Assembly: GCF_027923225.1 (NCBI RefSeq)
Contig: NZ_BSDI01000025.1
Span: 24,900-88,899 of the forward strand
Source of the DNA: Phytohabitans aurantiacus
GTDB lineage: Bacteria; Actinomycetota; Actinomycetes; Mycobacteriales; Micromonosporaceae
DNA: 64,000 bases
Direction of reading: 5' to 3'
Shown: piece by piece, positions 1 through 10,000 of the stretch
Layout of the letters: every line of letters begins with the position of its first letter
Position numbering within the stretch: the stretch's first letter is position 1
Made by a program: the position numbers and the translations under genes
The notes under the pieces: model-generated
Database searches by the model: none
What the model was told of the DNA's origin: nothing
What the model saw: only the letters and a program-made list of their open reading frames with translations

Positions 1-312
1 GCCGAGCGGTTCGACGGCGGCGAAGTTGCCGGCCACCCACAGCCATTCGCCGGCGTCGAGCAGCTCGGACGGCTCCGGCCCGCCGAACCGCACCCGGTTG
101 CCCGGCAACGACACCGCCTCCGGCAGGCGGAACACGAACTCGCGTGCCGTGCCGCAGCCGTCGCACGGCCCCTGGTACCGGCTGGCGAGGTCGCCCTCGG
201 CCATGACGACCGCGCTCTGGCACTCGAAGTCGGACTCGCCGCACACCTCGCACGGGTGCATCGCCATGTAGAGGTGCGCCTCCTCCACCGACCGCTCCAG
301 CAGCAACGCCAC
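1..312 (-). CDS. zinc-ribbon-like hypothetical protein, candidate partner/immunity protein of the giant effector (partial)
   Basis: The first 104 codons of a gene that continues past the left edge; the stop lies outside the window. The GTG start sits 4 nt after the giant gene's stop (TGA at 319-317), and a GGAAGG purine run just upstream serves as ribosome site, so the two genes are co-transcribed and probably translationally coupled. The visible protein has a short helical start (LLERSVEEAHLYM), then HPCEVCG, a further Cys in FECQ, and CDGCG. That CxxC-x(n)-CxxC arrangement suggests a zinc ribbon. A beta-rich stretch follows, ending in a WLWVAGNFAAVE segment. Small Cys-rich genes of this kind sit directly behind large polymorphic-toxin-like genes in actinobacteria (recollection, not a database result), so an immunity or accessory role is suggested by position only. 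No enzymatic motif is visible. Confidence 0.7.
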   Translation of the reverse strand, partial: MALLLERSVEEAHLYMAMHPCEVCGESDFECQSAVVMAEGDLASRYQGPCDGCGTAREFVFRLPEAVSLPGNRVRFGGPEPSELLDAGEWLWVAGNFAAVEPLG

Positions 313-316
313 GCCC

Positions 317-1005
317 TCACCCTTCCCGATCGTCCACATCGTCCCGCCGGAGCACCCACAGGGCCTCCGCGAGCTCCCGCATGCTTCCCGCCATCGCGTC
401 CACTTCGGACCCGGCGAACCGCTCGACCGTCGACGGCCTGTCCGCGTACCCGATTATGCGCGCCCCGACGGCCCTCGCCGCCGCGACGTCGGCCGGCTCG
501 TCGCCGATCAGCACGAGCGCGCCCGGGTCGAGGCCGAGCGCGGCGGCCGCGCGCAGGACGGGATCCGGCGCCGGCTTCCACCGATCCGGCTCGCCCAGCG
601 CCCGCCCGATGACCACGGCGACCAGGTCGCCGTAGCCGTTCGCCTCCAGGAACCTGGTGATGGCCTGCTCCGAGGAGTTGCTGACCACCGCCACGGGCCG
701 CCGGGCCGCTCTGGCCGCCAGCAGGAACCGCAGCGCGTACGGCGTGGGCGTCGCGGCGTCGACGACGGTGCGGTCCATCTCGCCGAGCGCCTCCTCCAGC
801 GCGCGGGTCAGGTCGGGTCGGCCGAGCCCGAACGCCCAGCGGATGACCGCCACCATGTTCGTCTCGGCGGCGATCGGCTCGGGCAGCGCGACGCCGGCGT
901 CGGCGAGCACGGCGCGGATCCTGGTCAGGCCGTCCGTCGCGGCGCGCGGCGCGAACAGGTCGGTGATCGGTCCGTCGAAGTCGAGCAGGAACGCCTTGCT
1001 CCGGG
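317..1005 (-). other. C-terminal HAD-superfamily phosphatase domain of the giant protein
   Basis: About residues 10,965-11,192. All four HAD motifs are present: I, FLLDFDGPITD (nucleophile and acid/base Asp); II, VVSNSS; III, Lys in RWKPAPDP; IV, GDEPADV. An alpha-helical cap lies between motifs I and II. Free-standing phosphoglycolate-phosphatase-like HAD proteins of this size are common in actinobacteria. Here the domain is in frame with the giant protein, with no stop between them and no convincing internal ribosome site, so it reads as a fusion. Active-site residues are intact; the substrate is unknown. Confidence 0.8.
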
Positions 1006-4000
1006 CCAGGGCGTCGACCACGCCGGCGGCCGGGGCGGGCCGGCCGGTGGCCGGGCGGACGGCGGCACCGTAGGCCATGAGCTGCCCGTCGGGGTCGCCG
1101 GACCGGAAGACCAGCAGGCCGTCGGGGTGCGGCCGCAGACCCTGGCGGACCATCTCCCGTACCGTCCGGACGGCGCGGCCCGGGTCGCGCCCGTCGTCGA
1201 CCACGCCGCGCAGCACGCCCTGGGTGGCGGTCAGTTCACCGGCGGCGGTCGCCTCACCGTGCGGCTCGCCCAGTACCAGCCCGCCGTCCGTGGTCCGGTA
1301 GAAGGCGGCGCTCTCCACGTCGAGCGGCACCCGGCTCCTGCCGAGGTCCTTCATCAGCTTGCCGTCCTCGACGACCAGCGGGAAGGCGCCATCCGGCAAC
1401 GGTTGCAGCGTCCGGGCCGGCGGGTGCGACGGCTCGGCCGTCACGTCCCGGGCGATGGCCGACAGGTCCATCTCCAGGTGCGGCAGGTGCGGCTCGGTGG
1501 GGCCGAGCAGGACGAGCGGCTCGGGCCGTGTACCGCTGGCGGCGCCGAACTCGTCCCGCGCCAGGTCGGGTGCGCCGGCGTACACCCGCTGGGTCGTCCA
1601 GGTCTCGGGCACGTACGGCAGCGCGGTGCCGTCCGGCCGGTACTCGTGGAACTTGCCCACCTCGGGGGCGAGCACCGCGCCGTCCTGGGTCTCCCGCACC
1701 CCGTCGCGGACCAGGTCGCGGCGGTCGTCCTCGGGGATCCCGCGCGTGGCGACCACCGTCGCGCCCGACTCCCGGGCCAGCCGGCTCGCGTACTCCGGGG
1801 TGGTCGGCTGGTCGAACAGCACCCGGATCGGCCGCTTCGCGGCGATCGGACGCAGCACGCCGGCCAGCTTCTCGCGTTCCGCCTCCGCCACCACGAGCAC
1901 GACCATGTCCGGTACCGGCTCGATCTCGTTCGCGTCGTCCGCCGGTACGCCCACCGCCAGCCCGCTGCGGGTCGCGACGGCGCCGTCCCCGGGTTCGCGG
2001 ATCGGGTACTCGCCGGGCGGGTTGAGCGGCTCGGCGGCCGGCTCGATGCCGCCGGCGCCCAGGAAGCCGTCGCCGACCCGCATCAGCAGGGCCGGTCGGG
2101 CTGTGGCGTAGTAGGGCGCGATCTGGCCGTCGGGCGCGTACCGCACGTAGGTACCCGCGGCCGTAGTACCCGCGGCCGTGCCGGCCGGGGTGCGTTCGCC
2201 GCCCCACGGCACGAGCACGTGTACGCCGGCCGCCCGCGCCAGCCGCGCCACCAGCGGGCTGTGCTCGGCCAGCCGCAGGTCAGGGAGCCGGATGCCGCGC
2301 AGCCACCCGTCCGGCCCGAGCAGCCCGTGCTCGCGCCACAGGCGGACCGCCTCGCCGGCCGCCTCCGGGGAGAGCGGTGCCAGCAGGTCCCCCGGCGAGA
2401 ACGCCTCCGCCCCGTCGGCGTTCAGGTGGATGTCGACGTATCCCGGCACCGCCTCGGGCCGGGTCCAGCTCGGCGGGCGCTCGGCGAACTGGATGCCCCG
2501 AGCGGGCAGCGAAGCACGCTGTGCGCCGAAGATGGTTGGGCCGGGACGGGCGCCCGACTCCGCCAGCCGCTGTCGCTGCCTCCGGTCGTACCCGTCCAGG
2601 TCGACGTGGCGGCGGATCGAGCCGTCGGGGTGGTACACGTGCACCGTGGCCCGCCTGGCACGCTCGGCGCGGGCGGATGGGCGCAGGCCCTCCCCGGGCA
2701 CGTACCGGACGCCGCCGCCGTCGATCCGCCACCGGCCGGCCGGATCGCGGCGCAGCCACAACTCCCGGGTCGGGGTGAGCACCGGGCCGCCCCACGCGCG
2801 GGCGACCGCCCGGCCGTAGTCGTCGCCGTGGGGGCGGGTCAGCAGCAGGGCGTGGCGGCGGCTCCCGGCCGGCAGCTCGCCCCTGGCGATCCGTTCCTCC
2901 AGAGTGGACACCAGTCGCGACGGCGGGACGCCCGACCCCGTGACGACGACCGTGGTGCCGGACGGCAGGTCCAGGTCCGCGGCGGACATTCCGGAGTCGA
3001 ATCCATCCACAAGGGACACGATGTGCGCGGGCGCCGGCGGCCGCGCCGGGGGTTCGCCCACGTCCATCACGGTCTCCTGTGGACCATCCGATGTGTACAC
3101 CTGCCAGCCGGCGTCGGCACTGGCCGGTACCAGCAGGCTCCGGTTCGCGTCCCAGCCGGCGGCCGCCACGAAGGGCACGCCGTCCGGGGTGAGCCAGACG
3201 GTGCCGTGGGGCGCCAGGGTGGCCGCGATGCCGCCGGCAGCGGCCAGCTCGTGGAACTCCGCGGCCAGCGCGGCCGCCCCGGAGGCCACCAGGACGACCC
3301 GCGTCACGTCCACGCGCCCGGTCAGCTCGATCGCCCGGCGGGTCAGCTCCCACAGCTCGGTGGCGTCCATCAGTTCGCCGGTCACGGTCGGCCGGCCCGG
3401 CGGCGCGAAGCCGAGGATCTGCCCGTCCGGGGCGGTCACCGTGTCGACCACCACCGCGAAGTCGCCCTCACCGGCCGGGAACATCTCGGCGAACGCCCGC
3501 GCCCGCGGGGACCGCGCGACGACCATGCCGGCCGGTACCGGCTCCACCGCGAAGAACTCCGCCAGGTCGGCGGCGGTCATCTCGGCGATCGGCACCGGCG
3601 GCGGGGCGCCCGGCTCGACCCGCTCGACCGCCCGCTGCGTCAACTCGACCAGCGCCATCAGCCGCTCGCGCCGGCCGTTCAGGTGGTCGGCCAGCCGGGC
3701 CGCCGCCCCCGCGGCGTGCCGCACACCGGCCACGGCCTCGGCGAGCGCGCCGTCGGACTTCTTGGCCAGTACCCGGGCGAGCATGGTGTCCATCTCGCCG
3801 ACGAGGCCGGTCAGTTGCCGGGCCGCGTCCACCGCGGTGCGCAACCCTTCCGTGAGCCCCGCCGCGATCGTCAGGACGTCGGCGATCGCGGCACCGCCGT
3901 GCAGCTGGCCCGGGTCGGGCACCTCGGGCAGTAGCGGCGGCGGGTCGCCGACGATCCGGGCGAGCGCGGCCCTCACCCCCTCAAGGGTGTCGCGCCGGCC

Positions 4001-7000
4001 CTCGGCTAGGGCCGCGACGTCCACATCCGGCCACGTGCCCTCGTCGCGGTGCGCGGTCAGTCGCAGATCGAGCGCCCGCAACTCCTCCTGTACCGCCGCG
4101 ACCTTACGGATCGGGCCCTCCAGCGGCTCCAGGAGCGCGCGGTCCAACCGGTCCGGGAGCTCCCGCACGACCGCCACCCGCGACCGGCCGGCCGCGAACC
4201 GCCACGCGCCGGGCTCCGGGCGAGGCGCCACCGGCTCGAGCGCGGGAGCCGGCGGCTGATCCGCCGCGGGGATCTCGCCGACCGCGGCGGTGACGCTCTC
4301 GGTGATCCCCGGCAGGTTGGCGACCAGTCCGTCCAGCGCCTCGGTCGCCGCGACCAGGTGACCGCGTGCCCTGTTCAGTGCGCGGTGTGCGCCGGCGTCG
4401 GGCTTGCCGGCCTTGACCGCCTCGGCGGCGCCCTTCAGCGTCTCGACGGCCGACCTGGCGCTCGACGCGCTCCGGCGCAGATCGTCGCGCACCTGGCGCA
4501 GCCCGCCGGCGACCGTGGCCACCGGGCCGGACCTGGGTGCGTGCAGGTCGAGCGCCACCTCCTCGGCCGCGCTGCCCAGCAGCGCCGCCGCCTCCTCGAT
4601 CCGCTTCAGCTCACGTTGGAAGATCTCCGGCGGCATCTCCGGTGCCTTCCGCACCGCCCGCTCCGCCAGGGCGTTCACCTTCTTCCCGGCCTTGTTGAGG
4701 AGGTTGCCGGTGGGCGGGGACAGCAGCGGGAGTATGTGTTTGGCGATCGCCTTGCTGGCCTCGATGAGCGTGGTCCGCCGCGTCGCCACCAGCGCGGCGG
4801 TGGCCTCGATCGATGGCGGGACGATGCGTAGCGACTTCCGCAGCTGGGCGCTCATCCCCGGGCGCAGGTGTGCCTCCCGCCACGCGCGCAGGTCCGATGT
4901 GGAGCGTGGCGGCTCGCCCGCCAGATGGACGTCCAGGGCCTGGCGGTCGGTGAGCAGGGCTTCCCGGTGCGCCGCGCCGGCGGTACCGAGCTGGTCGTCG
5001 ATGACCAGCGCCTCGGTCCCCCGGGCCGCGGCTTCGGCCAGCCGCTCCTCCACGCCGGCCAGGTGCAGCACGGCGTGCCGGATCTCGTGCGCGACCGCCC
5101 TCGGCAGCAGCGCCGGCCGGTCGGCGGCCGGGACGTTCCGGGTCACGTTCAGCACGTGGGGGTCCTCGGCGGTGCCGGACCGGAGCACGGTCCGGGCGAA
5201 CAGGTCTCCCGGCAGGTCGGCCGCCTCGGCCCGGAAGTGGATGGGGTCGTGCTGTCCGGGTACCCGCACGGCGGCGAGCGTGGCATCGACCGGCTCCACG
5301 GTGAGCACGTCGCCTTCGAAGACGCCGACCGGCAGCCCGGCGATCCCGGCGAAGATCTCCTCGTCGGACACGCCTGGATCGTCCGGCGGCAGCTCGGCCT
5401 GCACCATCCGCGACCCGGCCACCACGCCGGCGTGCACCTGCGGCGGCTCCTCCTGATCGAGCAGGCCCTGATTGATCAGGCCCTGGTTGATCAGGCCCTG
5501 GTTGAGCAGGCGGTGGCCGCGGTCCGCCTCGGCGAGCACCCGGGCCGCCGTGGCCACCCGGTTGGCGGCCCCCGCCGCCAGCGCGTCCTCGGCCTGCCGC
5601 GCCGCGTCCACCTCCCCGCGCGCGACCGTCTCGGCCAGTTGAGCCTCGACCGTCTCCCGGCCCAGCTGTCCCGCCCGGTCCAGGGCGCGCGCGGCCTGCT
5701 CGACGAGGTCGTCGGCCCGGCGCTCGTCGTCCCACGGCTCGCCGCCCACCTCGCGCAGGTAAGCGGCCTGCGCCTGGTGCCACGCGGCGCGCCGCAGCGC
5801 CGCCTCGACCGCGGTCTTCTCCAGGTGCAGGCGGTCGAGCAGTGCCTCGAGCCGGTCGACGGCGGAGCCGACCGCGCTCAGCCGCACCTCGGTGGTGACC
5901 CGCCGGTCGGGCAGCGCCGCCGCTTCCCGGCCGGCCTTGGTCAGGTCCGCGACGACCTCTCCGTACCTGCGGGCGGTGTCCCCTGCCATCCCGGTCCACC
6001 GGCGTTCCCGCATCGTCCGGTCGAGCTCGACCTCGTGCCGGCGGCGGTGCTCGGCGAGGCGGGCGCCGGTCTCGGCGGCCGCGCGCTCGGCGGTCACCGC
6101 CGCGTCCCGCATCTGAGCGGCGGCGCCGCGGTGTTCGGCGGCACGGGTGTCGTCGCCGGCCGCCTCGTACTCCTGCGCGGCCAGGATCGAGTCCCGCCGG
6201 TACCGCCACGCCCGTTCCGCCGTGGCGGCGTGCTCCGCGCGGAGCTCGTCGAGCCGGGTCAGCTCGTCGACGCCGTCGCGCCAGGCCCGCTCCGCCGCGC
6301 CACCCGTCTCCGCCGCGCCGCCGGGGTACACCGCCAGCAGGTCGCCGATCGCGTCGGCCAGGTCGTCCAGGCGCAGCTGATGGCGCTCGGCCAGCGCCTT
6401 CAGGCCCGCCTCCGAATCCAGCCGCCGGCCGACCAGCGCCGCGCGGTCCGCGCGATGCCGGGCCAGCACCTGCTCCTTGGCGATCTGGTGTCGCGCGGCC
6501 TCGGCTCCCCGCCGCTCCCACTCCACGGTTTCGGCATCGCCGGCCCTGGCGACCTCGGCCGCGGCGAGGGCGCTCAGCACGGCGGCGGCCCGCTGGTCGA
6601 CCGTCAGGCCTGGCGCGCCGAGGTCGGCGAGCAGGTCGTAGTGATGCGCCTCCAGCGCGGCGAACTCGGCGGCGGCCATGGCCCGGGCCGCGCTCGTGGC
6701 CGCCTTGGCCTCGGCCAGCCGGGACTCCACCTGGGTGGTGCGGGCGTCGCGCACCACCGCGAGCAGCCTGAGCTCCTCGGCGCGCTCGGCGTCGGCGGCC
6801 AGGCGGCTCCGGCGCAGCAGGTCGGCCTCGTCCGCGAGCCCGGCGGCCAGCCGCTCGACCCGCGCGGCGGCCCGGTCCAGCTCCGGCAGGGCGGCGTCGT
6901 ACGCCTCGGGCACCGGGTGCCGGCTGTGCAGCCCGCGCGGCGCGCCGGGAACCGGGGCCGGCGTGCCGGGAACCGGGGCCGGCGTGCCGCTCGCGTGCAC

Positions 7001-10000
7001 CGCCAGCGCCTCGACGTGCCGCACCAGGCCGGCGAAGCCCGTCCCGAGCAGTTCCTCCAGGGATCCGGCCGGCTCGCGCGGCGGGTCGACGAACCGCGGC
7101 CCAGTGGCGTCCCGAACCACCGCCACCAGCATGCGCTCGCCGCCCGCCAGGTCGAACACGAGCGAGGCGTACCCGCCCTCGTCGACCGCTCGCACCACGC
7201 TCGCCACCGCCGGCCCTACAGCGGCGGCCCGCTGGGCGTCATCCATCGGGCTCGCGCCGGCCACCAGCGTCTGGTACCGGGCACCGGTCAGCTCCTCGAT
7301 CGCCGCGAGCTGGTCCTGGGATGCGCCGGGCAGGCGGCCGTGGAGCCAGCCGCCGGCGAACAGGGCGTGTGCGTCGTCGAACGGACCCAGCAGGGCCACC
7401 GCCTCGGTGTCCACCGTGGACGGACGCTGCTGCCAGGCCCGCTCCGCCGCCCGGCGCGCCAGCAGCGGCGGCCCGTCCGGCGCCGGTTCCGCGAGCACCG
7501 CCCTGGCCGCCTCGACCGGGCGCAGGAGGTTGTCGTGGTCGGCCAGCCGCTGCTCCACCTGGCGCTCCGCGACCTCCGCGGCGTCCCGCGCCGCCGCACC
7601 CTCGACGCGGTACGCCTCGGCCCGCCGCGCCGTGTTCCGCGCCGCCGCCCGGATCTGTGGCAGGCGCGGGTCGGCGCCGTGCGTCGCGTCGGCCAGCAGG
7701 TGGAAGTGCTCGGCCAGGCCGGCGAGCTCGGTGGCGCGGCCGGCGGCCCGCACCGCCTGGCCGCGCAGTACGGCGGCCCGCCCGGCCCACCGCGCCGCGT
7801 CCCGCCGCGCCTCGTCGGCGATCCGCCGCTGGTCCGCCACGGTCCGGCCCGCGCCGGCGGGCGCCGCGTCCAGCCGCTCGGCGGCGCGCCGTTCCGCCGC
7901 CGCCTCCCGGGCCGCCCGCTCCCCCGGGTCGTCGAAGCGGCGCAGGATCGACCGCAGGTCGGTCGCCACCCAACCCGGCTCGGCGTCGCCCGCCGCACCG
8001 GGTGCCGCGCCCATCTCCTCCCGCAGCGCCCGCCCGTCGGCGATCAGGGCGTCCACACTGGAGCTTTCCGCGGCGCTGTCGATCCGGTACGCGATCACCC
8101 GCGCCTCGACCTCGTGCGGTACCCGCTCCGGATCCGCGCCGTGGGCCACCGGCCCGGCCAGCTTGTGCGCGATCTCGTGCGGTATCGCCCGGTCGATCAC
8201 CGCGTCCGAGGCGAGGTTCGACACCTCGATCACGAACGGGTCGTCGCCGGTACCCGCGCCGGTCTCGATCATGGCGACCGGCGGGCGCTCGGGATCGCCC
8301 CGGGCGGTGAGTACCTCCGGCGGCACCGCGCGCACGACGAAGTGCAGTTCGGTGTCGACCACGATCCGGTCGCCGTCGACGGCCACCTCCGCCGCCCGCC
8401 CGCCGAACACCTCGACCGGGAGGGCGCCGAAGCGGGCCACCAGGTGCACGGCGTCCACCGCCTCGTCCCGCCCGCGCTGCTCGAACCGCTCCTTCTCCCT
8501 CGCGAACACCGGCGGCTCCGGCGCACCGAGATGGCCCGACTGGACCAGCTCGCGCAGTGCGCGGTCCGCGTCCGCGAGCGACGTGGCCGCGGCGGACAGG
8601 ATGTTCGTCAGCTCCAGCCAGAGCCGGATCTCGGCGGCCCTGGTCTCCATGAACTGCACGCGCCGCACGAACGTCAGCTGGCCGGCCGTCTTGAGGATGC
8701 GGTCCAGCCGGGCGATGGCGTCGCCCATGGCCCGGCCGCGGGCCAGCGCCGCGACGAGGAGCCGCGTCGCGTCTTCCACCTCGGCCCGGTCGGCACCGAT
8801 CTCGACGAGGTGCAGCGCCATGGCCTCGTGCCAGGTCACCCGCAGCTCGGCCAGGTACGCCAGCAGCATCGGCACCTGGCGGGCGTCCAGTACGGCGTCG
8901 AACGCCGCGTCGGCGGCGGCCATGTCGGCGAGCGCGTCCTCGATCGCGGTGCGGGCGTCACCGAGCTCCCGCTGGCGCGCGATCGCGTCGTTCCACGTCG
9001 TCACCAGCCGCCCGTACCGGCGTACCACATCCTCGGTGAGGTCGGCGCGCGTGGCCGCGCGGTCGCGGCCGGCGCGGGCCGCGTGGTGGCGCCGCTCGTG
9101 CTCGGCCGCCTCGACCTCGTGGGCGGCCGCCGCCCGCTCGGCGGCCCGGGCCCGCTCCGCCAGCCGCGCCGCGTCCGCCCGCGGGCCGGCCGCACCGGTC
9201 CCGTCGCCGGCGGCCTCGCGCTCCTGTGCGGCGCGGACGAGGTCCCGCCGCTCCCGCCACGCCCGCTCCGCCTCGGCGCGCTGGTCGGCGCCGCGCCGGG
9301 CGGCGGCCCGCCAGTTCTGCAGATGCCCGTCGCCCGCGCCCGCGATGTCCGGGTGGGCGAGCCACGGCACCGACTGCACCAGCGTCGCGGCCTCGTCGGC
9401 CAGGGCGTCGAGCTGCGCGCGGCGCTCCGCGAAGCGCTCGGCCAGCTGCGCCTCGAGGCGCCGCCGCGCCGGTTCGGCGGCGAGCCGGACGGCGCGCTGG
9501 CGCGCCGCTGCCGCACCGGTGGTCAGGTGCGCCTCCCGGGACGCCTCGCTGTCCGCCTGCCACTGCTGGGCCAGCTCGTCGGACCGGTCGGCGAGCTGGC
9601 TCGCGGCGAGCTCCCGGTCGGCCGCCCGGAGCAGGGCGTCGGCGGCCTCCTCCGGGGTCAGCGTGGCGAGGTCCGCGTCGAGGCTGGACAGGTCGTAGTG
9701 GTGCGCCGCGAGCCCGGCGAAGTGTCTCGCGATCCGGGCCCTGGCGGCGGTCGTGGCGAAGTCCTTCTCGGCCACCCGGTGGTCGTCCATCACCTGGCGC
9801 AGGTCGCGTTCGGCCAGCATCCGCTTGTCCTGGTCGGCGACCGCTTCCTCGACCCGCATCCCGGCCAGGCGGACGTCGGCCGAGGTGTCCGCGAGCCGCT
9901 CGACCGCGCGCTGCAGCCGGGCGCCCACCCGGTCCAGCTCCGGCAGCGCGGCGTCGTACGCCTCCGGCACGGTGTGGCGGTTGCGCAGGCCGCGCGGCGC

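Noticed and set aside
317..1080. Separate HAD gene translated from an internal start
   Set aside because: The frame is continuous with the giant gene, there is no stop between them, and no Shine-Dalgarno-like site precedes candidate ATG codons near 1,076. Kept only as an alternative to test.
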